A stretch of 46,444 nt of DNA from an uncultured Roseiflexaceae bacterium (GTDB taxonomy: Bacteria > Chloroflexota > Chloroflexia > Chloroflexales > Roseiflexaceae), in the NCBI GenBank assembly GCA_937988885.1, contig CALKHR010000182.1, positions 1 through 46,444 of the forward strand, in the 5' to 3' direction. Shown here in pieces: positions 34,763 to 43,721 of the stretch; position 1 is the first letter of the stretch; every line of letters begins with the position of its first letter. The notes under the pieces are model-generated. The model searched no databases. It was not told the origin of the DNA and saw only the letters and a list, made by a program, of their open reading frames with translations. The position numbers and the translations under genes were made by a program.

Positions 34763-36163
34763 ATGGATCAAACTCTTGGAACGAGCGAGCGACCGTTGCG
34801 TGTCGCAATCGTTGGCGCTGGCCCAGCAGGTTTCTATACCGCAGAAGCGTTGCTTAAGCAAAAAAACCTTGTCTGCACCATCGATTTCATCAACCGATTC
34901 CCCACACCGTTTGGCTTGGTGCGCGAAGGTGTCGCACCCGATCATCAGTCGATCAAAGCTGTTACCCGCATTTACGATAAAATTGCGGCAAATCCCAATG
35001 TGCGCTACTTTGGCAATGTCACTTTTGGCGCCGATATCCATCACGAAGATCTGAAGAAGTACTACGACCAAATTGTGTACGCGGTTGGCGCGCCCTCCGA
35101 CCGACGGATGGGCATCCCTGGCGAGGATCTGGTGGGCAGCTTCCCAGCCACCGCCTTCGTCGGCTGGTACAACGGCCACCCCGATTACCGCGACTTCGAG
35201 TTCGACCTTTCGGGCGAGCGAGCCGTGGTGGTGGGCAACGGCAACGTGGCGATGGACGTGGCGCGCATCCTGGTGACGAACCCCGACGAACTGGCGAAAA
35301 CCGACATCGCGGACCACGCGCTGGAGCAACTGCGCAAGAGCAACATCCGCGAGGTGGTGGTGCTCGGGCGGCGCGGACCCGCTCAGGCAGCCTTCACCAA
35401 TGCCGAGGTGAAGGAGTTTGGCGAGCTTGACGGGGTGCGCGTGAAGGTGAACCCCGAGGAATTGGAGCTCGACGAGCAGAGTCAGGCCGCGCTCGCCAAC
35501 GATAAGATCGCGCAGCGCAACGTCGAGATCCTGCGCTCGTTTGCGAGCCGCACCGATTGGCAGGGTGAGCGCACCATCACGATGCGCTTCCTCGTCTCGC
35601 CAGTGGAGGTGTTGGGCGAGAATGGCCGCGTGACGGGCGTGCGCATCGAGCGCAATGTGTTGGTGCTCGATCAGAACGGCGGGCTGCGGGCCAAGGGCAC
35701 CGGCGAGTACGAGACGCTCGATGCGAGCTTGGTGCTGCGCTCGGTGGGCTACCGTGGCGTGCCGCTGCCAAGCGTGCCGTTCGACGAAGCCACCAATACG
35801 ATCAGCAATGTAGCGGGGCGCGTGGTGCGCACCAGCGGCGGTGAGGTTGTTCCCGGCGAATATGTGGTCGGCTGGGCTAAGCGCGGTCCCTCCGGCGTGA
35901 TCGGCACCAACAAGCCCGATGCAGTCTCGACGGTGGCGGCGATGATCGAAGATTTGCCGAACCTTACGCCGATCGCCGACGAGAACCGCGACCCCGCGAA
36001 GATCGTGGAGCTGCTTGAGCGCGTCAAGCCCGATTACGTCACGTATGATGGTTGGCAGGTGCTCGACGCCTACGAGACCGCCCGCGGCGCCGAGCAGGGC
36101 CGCCCCCGCGTGAAGGTGACGCGCGTCGCCGAGATGCTCGACATCATCAAGCGCGGCGCCTAA
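34763..36163 (+). CDS. Ferredoxin--NADP+ reductase, adrenodoxin-reductase type (FprA-like)
   Basis: A 466-residue flavoprotein that moves electrons between NADPH and ferredoxin. The FAD site is VAIVGAGPAGFYTAEALL (residues 14-31) and the NADP site is VVVGNGNVAMDVARIL. FPTPFGLVREGVAPDHQSIK and the late segment GWAKRGPSGVIGTNKPDA are diagnostic for the adrenodoxin-reductase / FprA group, and the length fits it. ATG 34763 has AAAGGA 12 bases upstream, rather far; ATG 34733 or 34739 are also in frame and downstream of the promoter. A strong terminator follows. The ferredoxin partner is not in the window. Confidence 0.92.
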   Translation: MDQTLGTSERPLRVAIVGAGPAGFYTAEALLKQKNLVCTIDFINRFPTPFGLVREGVAPDHQSIKAVTRIYDKIAANPNVRYFGNVTFGADIHHEDLKKYYDQIVYAVGAPSDRRMGIPGEDLVGSFPATAFVGWYNGHPDYRDFEFDLSGERAVVVGNGNVAMDVARILVTNPDELAKTDIADHALEQLRKSNIREVVVLGRRGPAQAAFTNAEVKEFGELDGVRVKVNPEELELDEQSQAALANDKIAQRNVEILRSFASRTDWQGERTITMRFLVSPVEVLGENGRVTGVRIERNVLVLDQNGGLRAKGTGEYETLDASLVLRSVGYRGVPLPSVPFDEATNTISNVAGRVVRTSGGEVVPGEYVVGWAKRGPSGVIGTNKPDAVSTVAAMIEDLPNLTPIADENRDPAKIVELLERVKPDYVTYDGWQVLDAYETARGAEQGRPRVKVTRVAEMLDIIKRGA

Positions 36164-36183
36164 CGGTCGAGCCTAACGGTCGA
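36158..36183. repeat. Perfect tandem duplication of 13 bases
   Basis: GCCTAACGGTCGA occurs twice in direct tandem; the first copy contains the stop codon of the reductase gene. Probably a recent slippage or duplication event. Confidence 0.8.
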
Positions 36184-36186
36184 TAG

Positions 36187-36228
36187 ATGCAGATTGGTGC
36201 AATTGCACTGCGCCAATCTGCATTTTTC
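36187..36228 (+). terminator. Strong intrinsic terminator after fprA-like gene
   Basis: A 14-bp stem (36187-36200 with 36210-36223, one G-U type mismatch), loop of nine, followed by TTTTT. Confidence 0.8.
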
Positions 36229-36300
36229 ATCTCTTCAGTGAGATCATCCCTCTCACATCGCCTCAACAGTGCGTATTCGCTCCTGGTAGCGGCCCGAGCG

Positions 36301-36329
36301 TTGCAAAGATATGGCTCGCTCAGTATAAT
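36301..36329 (+). promoter_or_regulatory. Promoter of the TPR/B-box gene
   Basis: TTGCAA (36301-36306), 17 bases, TATAAT (36324-36329), about 90 bases ahead of ATG 36418. Confidence 0.65.
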
Positions 36330-36417
36330 GAAGGGTGTTCTGCGCATCAGCACGCCACAATTGCGGCTTGCCAGGGGAACATAACAGCACCACATCAGAC
36401 AGGATGGAGAGGAAAGC

Positions 36418-37251
36418 ATGACAGAGTCGACCGCCACCGAAGTTCAGCAGCTCGTCCAGGAAGGCCGAGCCGCCGCCTTGGCGGGTGATACCTTCGCGGC
36501 GCGCGCCAGTTTTCGCCGAGCCACCGAGCTCGATCCCACCTCTGTCGAGGGATGGATCGGGTTGGGCAGCGTGACGCCGCTGCTGTCGGAGAAGCGCTCG
36601 CACCTGCAACGCGCGCTCGAAATCGACCCTGACAATGCTGAAGCACAGGCCAGTCTGCGTTATGTCGAGAAGCTGATCAGCGAAGGGCTGCAACTTGCGC
36701 CTTCGAAGCGCCGCGAGGAGCGCAATGCCTCGGGCGATGCTTCGCCGCTGCTTGGCGCACCCGAGGCCGCCGCACAGCCAGAGGTTGAATACTGTTATCG
36801 CCACCCCGACCGCGAGACGGGTCTGCACTGCATCCAGTGTGGCCGCCCGATCTGCGGCGAGTGCGCCACGATGACGCCGGTTGGCCAGCTCTGCCCCGAC
36901 GATCGGCGCGCCCGACGGCCCAAAAACTACCAAGTCACGGCCAAGGATATCATTATCGGCGGCGTGGTCGGCTTTGTGGCCTCCGCAGTGGTCGCCTTCC
37001 TGCTGTCGATGTTTCTGGGGCGCTCGGGCTTCTTCCTAATCTTCATTCTGATGATGGTTGGCCCGGCGATCGCCGAGTTTATCGTGCGGATCGTCGATTA
37101 TTTCACCAAACTGAAGCGTGGCCGCGCTATGCAGATCACGGTGGGCACTGCTATCGCGTTGGGCACGCTGCCGTTCGCGCTCTTCGGCGGCCTGATGATG
37201 ATGATCTACATGGTGATAGCGATCACGACCGCCGTCACGCGACTGCGCTAA
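36418..37251 (+). CDS. TPR, B-box zinc finger and membrane protein
   Basis: A 277-residue protein in three parts. Residues 5-85 look like two or three TPR units (GDTFAARASFRRATELDP, ALEIDPDNAEAQASL). Around 120-160 lies a B-box-type zinc finger (CYRHPDRETGLHCIQCG then CGECATMTPVGQLCPD) with the expected Cys/His ligands. The C-terminal 110 residues hold about three membrane helices. B-box fingers coupled to membrane domains occur in bacteria, for example ahead of rhomboid proteases, but here no rhomboid catalytic motif is present. GGAGAGG precedes ATG 36418. The role is unknown; protein-protein interaction at the membrane is a reasonable guess. Confidence 0.72.
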   Translation: MTESTATEVQQLVQEGRAAALAGDTFAARASFRRATELDPTSVEGWIGLGSVTPLLSEKRSHLQRALEIDPDNAEAQASLRYVEKLISEGLQLAPSKRREERNASGDASPLLGAPEAAAQPEVEYCYRHPDRETGLHCIQCGRPICGECATMTPVGQLCPDDRRARRPKNYQVTAKDIIIGGVVGFVASAVVAFLLSMFLGRSGFFLIFILMMVGPAIAEFIVRIVDYFTKLKRGRAMQITVGTAIALGTLPFALFGGLMMMIYMVIAITTAVTRLR

Positions 37252-37272
37252 CCTTCGATAAACGCTATTTCG

Positions 37273-37311
37273 ATGTGGAGGTTCTGCCAATGCGGAGCCT
37301 CCACATTGTTT
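37273..37311 (+). terminator. Intrinsic terminator after the TPR/B-box gene
   Basis: A 9-bp stem (37273-37281 with 37298-37306), extended inward by weaker pairs, followed by TGTTTTG. Confidence 0.65.
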
Positions 37312-37511
37312 TGCCTAAAGATCATCGTTTGCTGCCGCAGGCTTGATTGTACCGTAAAATTTTCCAAATGGATTAAGTACGACATCATACTCATTCTCTT
37401 ACCCAACTATCAATGTGGCAAAATACGGTATCATCAAGACAGACTTTGGCAAACGACTGTCGCCGGAGAAAAGCCGTTTCAACTCATCACAACATTGAGT
37501 AAGGAGTTTTT

Positions 37512-38369
37512 GTGTCAATCACTGCACTCGCGCTGCTACTAGCCGCCGCTGCACTTCATATGGGCTGGAACTTTTTGGTCAAACGGGCTGGCGAGAAGCA
37601 GGTGTTTACCTGGCTAGCCGTTGTGGTTGGCCCGCTCTGTTTCGCCCCGTTCGTCCTGCGCGATATGACCTTCCCCCCCGAGATCTGGCCCTATCTGATC
37701 GCCAGCGCCTTGGTGGAATTGGTGTACTACCTCGCCTTGACCTACGCCTACGGCAAGAACGATTTCTCACTGGTATATCCCCTCGCACGCGGCGCTGCTC
37801 CGGCGCTGATCGCACTTTGGGCGGTGCTCTTCCTCGGCGAAAAACTAACCAGACTGGGCATCCTCGGCTTGGCGCTGCTGGTGTTCGGCCTGATGGTGGT
37901 GGGTAGCGCGGCCTGGTTCGGCCAGCGCAGCAGTGCGCCGCCGAATATCAAAGGTATGCTGGCCGCGCTCGGCGTGGCATGCTGCATCTCGATCTACTCC
38001 GCCATCGACGGCGCGGCGGTGCGCCTCACCGAGCCGCTGCCCTACATCGTGCTGGTGATGCTGATCACCGCCGCGATGCTGACACCGCCGATGCTGATGC
38101 GCTACGGGCGTCAGGCGGTGGTGCAGGAGTGGCGGACCAATTGGCTGCGCATTATGATGGTCGGCATCGCCACGATGTTGGCGTACCTGTTTGTGCTGCA
38201 AGCGTACCGCATTTCGAGCGTCAGCTACGCGGGGGCCATCCGCGAGATCAGCGTGGTGTTCGGCGCGCTGGCGGGCTGGTTCTGGCTGAACGAGCGCTTC
38301 GGCCTGCTGCGCACCGCGGGTTCAGCGCTGATCTTCCTGGGGATTGTGGTGATCGCGGTGGTCGGCTAG
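37512..38369 (+). CDS. EamA/DMT-family transporter
   Basis: A 285-residue membrane protein with ten hydrophobic segments arranged as two five-helix EamA repeats, the layout of drug/metabolite transporters. VYPLARGAAPALIALWAVLF and SSVSYAGAIREISVVFGAL are the matching family motifs in each half, each near a proline or glycine break. The N-terminal signal-like helix (ALALLLAAAALHMGWNFLVK) is typical. The start is GTG 37512 after TAAGGAG. The substrate cannot be predicted. A CGGTATCAT element at 37426-37434 may be its -10 region. It is followed by the GT39-like gene, 31 bases on, which has its own promoter-like element. Confidence 0.85.
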   Translation: MSITALALLLAAAALHMGWNFLVKRAGEKQVFTWLAVVVGPLCFAPFVLRDMTFPPEIWPYLIASALVELVYYLALTYAYGKNDFSLVYPLARGAAPALIALWAVLFLGEKLTRLGILGLALLVFGLMVVGSAAWFGQRSSAPPNIKGMLAALGVACCISIYSAIDGAAVRLTEPLPYIVLVMLITAAMLTPPMLMRYGRQAVVQEWRTNWLRIMMVGIATMLAYLFVLQAYRISSVSYAGAIREISVVFGALAGWFWLNERFGLLRTAGSALIFLGIVVIAVVG

Positions 38370-38381
38370 CGCTGCGGGTTG

Positions 38382-38390
38382 TGCTACAAT
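38382..38390 (+). promoter_or_regulatory. Extended -10 element, probably leaderless transcript
   Basis: TGCTACAAT ends ten bases before ATG 38401. Transcription would begin at or next to the start codon, and no ribosome site is visible, so the mRNA may be leaderless. Confidence 0.45.
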
Positions 38391-38400
38391 AGCCGCCGCA

Positions 38401-40521
38401 ATGACACGCCGTATCGCCGCATCTCAACCAGAAAATGTGCACCAAGCCAATCGCGCTTGGGTGTATGTGTTCGCGTTCGCGCTGGGCCTGCTCGCGCTGG
38501 TGCCGCGCGTGACGGGCCTGGCCGACTTCGCCACCACCGACGAGGTGTATCACTGGATCGGACGCACCGAGCGCTTCGTCTACGCGCTCGCCAACCGCCA
38601 GTGGAGCGATACGCACCAGACCGGGCACCCGGGCGTGACGGTGATGTGGCTGGGCAGCCTGGGCCTCTGGCTGGAGCGCACCGCCGTGGCGAACGGCTGG
38701 GCCTCCGTGAACAATGCGGTGGAGCACTTATCCTGGCTGCGGCTGCCCGCAGCGGTGCTGCAGAGCGCGCTGGTGCCCGCCGCCTACCTGCTGCTGCGGC
38801 GCTTGGTGCGCCCGAACACGGCGCTACTGGCAGGCCTATTGTGGGCCACCGCGCCCTACCTGATCGCCCACTCCCGCCTGTTGCACCTCGATGCGCTGCT
38901 CACCTCGTTCGTCACTTTTAGCCTGTTGCTGATGCTGTTGGCCTGCGCAGACCCGCAGCGCATCGCGTGGCGCCCGCTGATCGGCTCGGCAGCCTGCATG
39001 GGCTTGGCGCTGCTGACCAAAGGCCCGGCGCTGATCGCGCTGCCGTTTATGGGGCTGCTGCTGTTTGTGCTGCTGCCCGGGCTCGACCCGAACGAGCCTT
39101 GGTCGCGCCAGGTGCTGGTGCGGCTGTGGCGCTCGGTGCGGCTCTACGTGGCATGGCTGGGCATCGCATTGCTGGTGGTGATTGCGCTGTGGCCCGCACT
39201 CTGGGTGAGCGCTGGGCACGCACTGCACTCCTACACCGACGAGATCCTCTCGAACGGCGGGCGACCGAACGGCGACGGGCAGTTCTTCTTGGGGCAGGCG
39301 GTCGGTGATCCTGGCCCGCTGTTCTACCCGGTCGTCAACCTGTTCCGCATGACGCCGGCCACGCTGTTCGGGCTGTTGGCCACGAGCCTCTTGCTGTGGC
39401 GAGCTGTGCGGGTTTGGCGGGGCAAAACAGGTGCGAACGAGCCGAATGGCAGCGCCGAAGCCCCACACGAGGCGCGCAACCTATGGGCGCTCCTGGCGTT
39501 CGTGGCGTTCTGGACGCTGGTGATGACGCTGGGGCCGAAGAAGTTCGACCGCTACGTGCTGCCGACCTGGCCTGCGATCGAGATCCTGGCGGCGGCGGGC
39601 TTGGCGGCGTTGGGGCGATTGCTGGCCCGTGGTGTCGCGCGGTTCGCGCCTACGCTAACGGGGTGGCTCCGCCCGAGCGGCATCGTGGCGGTGGCGCTGA
39701 TCGGCGCGCTGTTGGCGAGCAATCTGGCGTTCTTTCACCCGTACTACCTGAGCTACTATAACCCGCTGCTCGGTGGTGGCCCTGCCGCCGAGCGTAATCT
39801 GCTGATCGGTTGGGGCGAGGGCATGGATCAGGTCGGCGCGTGGCTGGCCGAGCAGCCCGATATCGGCTACGGGCCAGTGCTCTCGGCGTTGGGGGCCACG
39901 TTGCAGCCGTTCGTGCCGGTGTTGGTGCGCGATGTCGATGATTTCGGGCGTATGCCCGCTAATTATGCGGTGGTGTACCTCGAATCGGTGCAGCGCGAGG
40001 CCAATCCGCAACTCTACGCGCAGTTGCAACAGACAGTTCCCCTACATACGGTGCGCATCCATGGCATCGACTACGCGACGATCTACCAGCTGCCGCGCCC
40101 GTTCACGCATCCGCTCGATTTCGAGTGGGCCGATGCGCTGCGCTTGCGCGGCGTCTCGATCGAGCAGGATGGGCAGCAGGTGGTGGTGACGCCAGCGTGG
40201 GATGTGCGCGCGCCGCTGCAGCAGGATGTGATGGTGTTTGTGCGGCTGCTCGATGCCAACGGCCAGCGCGTCGCGGGGATCGATGTTGTGCCCGGTGGCG
40301 CCGATTACCCGCCGACGAGTGCGTGGCAGCCGGGCCGCCAGATCGCGGTGCCGTTGCCGATGGCGTTGCCTGCCGATCTGCCACCGGGCGAGTATCGCCT
40401 GGTGTTGGGGCTGTACGATATGGCGAGCGGGGCGCGCTTGCCGATCACGCAGGGGGTGGCCGCCGACGCGGCGCTCGATGGCCCGGAGGTCGCTCTGCTG
40501 ACGATGTTGCGCCTGCCGTAG
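38401..40521 (+). CDS. GT39/PMT-family membrane glycosyltransferase-like protein
   Basis: A 706-residue protein. The first extracytoplasmic loop reads FATTDEVYHWIGRTERF, with the Asp-Glu pair typical of PMT-type (GT39) transferases that use polyprenyl-phosphate sugars, and TGHPGVTVMWLG after it is also usual. About ten to twelve helices follow (to near residue 450), then a soluble part of about 200 residues whose end (VTPAWDVRAPLQQDVMVFVRLL ... PPGEYRLVLGLYD, quoted in part) resembles a beta-sandwich added to many bacterial GT39 proteins. The sugar and acceptor are unknown. No ribosome site precedes ATG 38401. A symmetrical terminator follows at 40697. Confidence 0.8.
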   Translation: MTRRIAASQPENVHQANRAWVYVFAFALGLLALVPRVTGLADFATTDEVYHWIGRTERFVYALANRQWSDTHQTGHPGVTVMWLGSLGLWLERTAVANGWASVNNAVEHLSWLRLPAAVLQSALVPAAYLLLRRLVRPNTALLAGLLWATAPYLIAHSRLLHLDALLTSFVTFSLLLMLLACADPQRIAWRPLIGSAACMGLALLTKGPALIALPFMGLLLFVLLPGLDPNEPWSRQVLVRLWRSVRLYVAWLGIALLVVIALWPALWVSAGHALHSYTDEILSNGGRPNGDGQFFLGQAVGDPGPLFYPVVNLFRMTPATLFGLLATSLLLWRAVRVWRGKTGANEPNGSAEAPHEARNLWALLAFVAFWTLVMTLGPKKFDRYVLPTWPAIEILAAAGLAALGRLLARGVARFAPTLTGWLRPSGIVAVALIGALLASNLAFFHPYYLSYYNPLLGGGPAAERNLLIGWGEGMDQVGAWLAEQPDIGYGPVLSALGATLQPFVPVLVRDVDDFGRMPANYAVVYLESVQREANPQLYAQLQQTVPLHTVRIHGIDYATIYQLPRPFTHPLDFEWADALRLRGVSIEQDGQQVVVTPAWDVRAPLQQDVMVFVRLLDANGQRVAGIDVVPGGADYPPTSAWQPGRQIAVPLPMALPADLPPGEYRLVLGLYDMASGARLPITQGVAADAALDGPEVALLTMLRLP

Positions 40522-40696
40522 AGCGATAGCGATGCGCAAGCAGGTTGAAGGCGCGCGAGCAGCACCATCAGTCAAGCGCGCCAACGTTAAACACGCCGTA
40601 TGTTCGCCAAAGCGACGAGCGATGCATTTGCGGTTGCGCTTCTTCTTCAAAAGAATAAACTAACCAGGGGTTACCACGAGCTGGTTGGGAATAGCA

Positions 40697-40729
40697 AAAG
40701 GGCCAGCACCACAACGGTGTTGGCCCTTT
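40697..40729. terminator. Bidirectional hairpin terminator
   Basis: A 14-bp stem (40697-40710 with 40716-40729, one G-U type mismatch) with AAA at the left and TTT at the right, between the convergent GT39-like (+) and GlsB-like (-) genes. Confidence 0.75.
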
Positions 40730-40750
40730 GGTTTACGCAATAGTGTGCCG

Positions 40751-41011
40751 CTAGGTGAGCGAGCGGCGTGTGATCAGGCGATAGACCGCAACGACGACCA
40801 CCGCACCGATGACGGAGACAACGAGCGTGGTGAGGTTGAGGCCGGAGACGAGATCAACTCCGATGAAGATGGATGTCAACCAGCCACCGACGATCGAGCC
40901 GATGATGCCGAGCAGTAAATTAAGCCACAGGCCATAGCTGCCGCCGCTCATCAGTTGCCCGGTGATCCAGCCAGCCAATGCGCCAATGATCAGTGTTGCA
41001 ATGAGACCCAT
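40751..41011 (-). CDS. GlsB/YeaQ/YmgE family small membrane protein
   Basis: An 86-residue protein with three hydrophobic segments and the glycine-rich patterns IIGALAGWITGQLM and LLGIIGSIVGGWLTSIF, typical of the transglycosylase-associated / GlsB-YeaQ family. Members are often stress-induced, but a direct activity is not proven. AAAGGG lies eight bases before ATG 41011. The SRPBCC gene is upstream on the same strand, 36 bases away, so the two are probably co-transcribed. Confidence 0.88.
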   Translation of the reverse strand: MGLIATLIIGALAGWITGQLMSGGSYGLWLNLLLGIIGSIVGGWLTSIFIGVDLVSGLNLTTLVVSVIGAVVVVAVYRLITRRSLT

Positions 41012-41047
41012 GTGAGTGCCCTTTCTCTATTTATGCAAAAAGGTGAT

Positions 41048-41494
41048 TTAGTTGCCTTCGGCGAGCTTGCGTACTTTTTGAAGGGTATTTTTAACTTTGA
41101 TGGCATCCTTGGGGTTGCCGCCCGCCACAAAGTCGCTGATAAAGCCGCCGGGTGGGTCGTATTCCATCGTGTATTTCAGGCGCGAATCGTTGCCGCCAAT
41201 GCCTAAAAAGCCACCACTGCGATCGATGTCGAAGGTGTGCGTGACGGGGCGACCGCCGGATTGGGTAACGATTTGGAAGCTGTAGGCTTTGGTGTTCACG
41301 CTGACCACCGAGCCAGTGCCATCCTCGCCGTTGCCGCTCCATTGGAAGGTCGCGCCCTCGGTGAGACTTGCCAGATTGGGGTTGCCAGTGATATCGGAGA
41401 GCCAGAGCGGCCAGGTGCTGGGGTTGGTGATGATCGACCACACTTTGTCGGGTGGTGCGTCGATATCGACGTGCTGATCGAATTTAACTGCCAT
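41048..41494 (-). CDS. SRPBCC-family protein
   Basis: A 148-residue START/Bet v1-like protein. The N-terminus DQHVDIDAPPDKVWSIITNPSTW is the usual SRPBCC opening (ligand-binding cavity with a strand-helix start), and the C-terminal helix (IKVKNTLQKVRKLAEG) closes the cavity. The ligand is unknown. AAGAGG lies before ATG 41494. It is probably co-transcribed with the GlsB-like gene downstream. Confidence 0.82.
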   Translation of the reverse strand: MAVKFDQHVDIDAPPDKVWSIITNPSTWPLWLSDITGNPNLASLTEGATFQWSGNGEDGTGSVVSVNTKAYSFQIVTQSGGRPVTHTFDIDRSGGFLGIGGNDSRLKYTMEYDPPGGFISDFVAGGNPKDAIKVKNTLQKVRKLAEGN

Positions 41495-41764
41495 ACAAAC
41501 CTCTTTGCTACTTCAGGAAGAATCCAAATAGTGGTTTACACAACGAAACGGCTGCAACGATGTGATCTGGCCCTAATCACACCTTGATGTGTAGTGACGC
41601 ACTATGATCACGTTGTGTGTTGAAGTACCAAGATGGAGAAATAAGCAGATTCTGTGCCGTCGGTTTTGCTTCGCCGATCCAAAACGAGCAGTGCGCGAAA
41701 TTATCTGCCCAACTACGTTTAGATAAACAGGCGAACAAACATAACGATCTCGTGGGGAACGATT

Positions 41765-42877
41765 ATGGCAACCAAAAAAGCTCTTGTGCTCTCCGGCGGC
41801 GGCGGACGGGGTGCTTATCATATTGGTGTTATCGAAGCGTTGATCGAGCAAGGCTGGATCGAGGATGGCAAGGGGCCAGATATCATCGCTGGCACGTCGA
41901 TCGGTGCGATCAACGCGGCTGCGCTGGCATCAGGCATGACGATCGCGCAGTTGAAGCGTCATTGGTTAGCGATGCACACCGAGGATGTGCACTGTTTATC
42001 GAACGACCTGCCAGTGGTGACGCGGCCTCTACTGCGCTTTCTGTTGCGCAGTGTGCTCACCTCAGATGCTCACGGCGGGGCGCGCTTCCAGTTCCCCACG
42101 GAAGAAGCGAATATGTCCACGCAGGGCGTACTGAACCGCTTATCGACGCTGTTTTCGTCGCGTCCGTTCCGCAGCCTGCTGAGCACAGCGCCGTGGCGCG
42201 CCACGCTCGGGCGGTGGATGGATTTCGAGCGAATCAACAGCCCGGATGCTCCGGCGCTGTTACTGGCCGCTACCGAGTTGCAGAGCGGCGCGCTACGGGT
42301 GTTTTGCAATCGCGAACTCGATGGCCGCCCGGCAGATAGGATCACGTTGGAGCATTTGATGGCGTCGTCGAGCATTCCGATCGTGTATCCCTGGACGGAG
42401 ATCGGCAGCGGCAAGTATTGGGATGGCGCGGTGCTGGCGAATACGCCGCTGGAGCCGGTGATCGACTTGGCGGGCAACCATGATGTGGACATCGTGGTGG
42501 TGATGATGACGCCGTGGAACGCTAGCGAGGACGAGATGCGCAGCCACACGCAGCCGATGCCGCAGGACTTGGTGCAGGCGTTGTCGCTGACGCTGGATTG
42601 GGCGTTGTTGGCGTCGTACCGCGTAGCGTTCGAGATGCTGGAGCAGCGCAACCGTTTGGCCGAGGCCGCCGAGAAGTTGGCGTGGGCAGCGCAACAGTTG
42701 GGCGATGCAGACCTGAATATGTTGGATGTGCCGTTAAAGCGCGTGCAGCCGCCCACGGTGATCGCCCCGCAGGAGATGATGCCGCTGGAGTGGATCATCG
42801 ATTATGAGGAGCAGAATCACCATGCGCTGTTCGCGCAGGGCCGCGCCGATGCGGAGCGGGCGTTGGCGCTGCGCTAG
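41765..42877 (+). CDS. Patatin-like phospholipase
   Basis: A 370-residue serine hydrolase with the patatin fold. The oxyanion hole is LSGGGGRGAYHIG (residues 9-21), the nucleophile elbow is GTSIG (43-47, Ser45), and the catalytic aspartate is in WDGAVLANTPLEP near residue 220. All active-site parts are intact. Patatin-like enzymes remove acyl chains from phospholipids or other lipids. A TGGGGAA site precedes ATG 41765. It stands alone; the 270 bases upstream hold no recognisable gene. Confidence 0.92.
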   Translation: MATKKALVLSGGGGRGAYHIGVIEALIEQGWIEDGKGPDIIAGTSIGAINAAALASGMTIAQLKRHWLAMHTEDVHCLSNDLPVVTRPLLRFLLRSVLTSDAHGGARFQFPTEEANMSTQGVLNRLSTLFSSRPFRSLLSTAPWRATLGRWMDFERINSPDAPALLLAATELQSGALRVFCNRELDGRPADRITLEHLMASSSIPIVYPWTEIGSGKYWDGAVLANTPLEPVIDLAGNHDVDIVVVMMTPWNASEDEMRSHTQPMPQDLVQALSLTLDWALLASYRVAFEMLEQRNRLAEAAEKLAWAAQQLGDADLNMLDVPLKRVQPPTVIAPQEMMPLEWIIDYEEQNHHALFAQGRADAERALALR

Positions 42878-42996
42878 GGCGAAGCAGCAGGTTCGCTTCT
42901 GCCAGTCACTAAGCAAAATGAGTAGAGCAGTTGGTTGCGATGTCGTGGTTCTATACACAGAACTGCGGCATCATTTTATTTCAAAAGTGTATCGTG

Positions 42997-43025
42997 TTTA
43001 CCATCTGCCTCAACATTGGTATCAT
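42997..43025 (+). promoter_or_regulatory. Promoter of the broken ADP-ribosylglycohydrolase gene
   Basis: TTTACC (42997-43002), 17 bases, TATCAT (43020-43025), with TGG before the hexamer. It appears intact although the gene behind it is damaged. Confidence 0.55.
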
Positions 43026-43054
43026 CAATACAATGACAGTGTAGAGGTTGAACG

Positions 43055-43721
43055 ATGCAGCAGGCATTAGAACGGGCACAACAGGCGTTATACGGTCTGG
43101 CAACCGCCGATGCGCTGGGAGCGCTGTTTGAGTTCTCGCACGGGCAACTCTCTCGGCGCATTAGTGAACGCATTGTTCCAGAGATGCAGTGGCATTGGAG
43201 CGACGACACGCATATAGCGCTGATGATCGCTTCTGGAGCAACTACGGCATCAAGCGAGCGTTTCAGCGCGTATCACGCATGCGCACCCCGAAGCGATAGC
43301 AGGCACGATCGCCGTTGCGGTTGCCGTTGCGCTGGCTTGGCAGCAACGAGAAGCGGCTTGCCCTGCGCCACACACATTTCTTGGCGATGTGATCGAGCAC
43401 GTACCAGAGAGCATCGTCAAAGAGCAACTGTTGATTGCGCAAAGCCTATCGAGCGCTTCCGTGGAACAGGCCGTGATTGCTTTGGGAAACGGCAGCCAAA
43501 TCTCTGTACAGGATACGGTTCCTTTTGCGTTATGGTGCGCTGCAACGCGACTTGATAGCTACGAGGAGGCGATCTGGCTGACGTTAGCGGGTCAAGGCGA
43601 TTGCGATACGACTTGCGCTATTGTTGGCGGCATTGTGGTGATGCGCCACGGACTCGATGCCATCCCGGCACAGTGGCAGCGCTGGTGCGAGCCGCTACCG
43701 GGGTGGGCTTTCACAGAGTAG
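43055..43721 (+). pseudogene. ADP-ribosylglycohydrolase, internal deletion and frameshift
   Basis: The first part (43055 to about 43240) reads as an ADP-ribosylglycohydrolase N-terminus: LYGLATADALGALFEFSHG and the metal site WSDDTHIALMIA. Then the match moves to another frame, which is open from about 43230 to 43721 and reads SVSARITHAHPEAIAGTIAV, later VPFALWCAATRLDSYEEAIW and the second metal site GQGDCDTTCAIVGGIV. About 80-100 residues normally found between these parts are missing. Both halves of the active site survive, but no single protein can be made without a frameshift. The ribosome site (AGAGGTT) and promoter are still there, so the damage looks recent. A sequencing or assembly error cannot explain the missing middle part. 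Confidence 0.75.

Noticed and set aside
43055..43721. Programmed frameshift in the ADP-ribosylglycohydrolase
   Set aside because: No slippery sequence was seen at the frame change, and about a third of the domain is missing, which a frameshift cannot restore.
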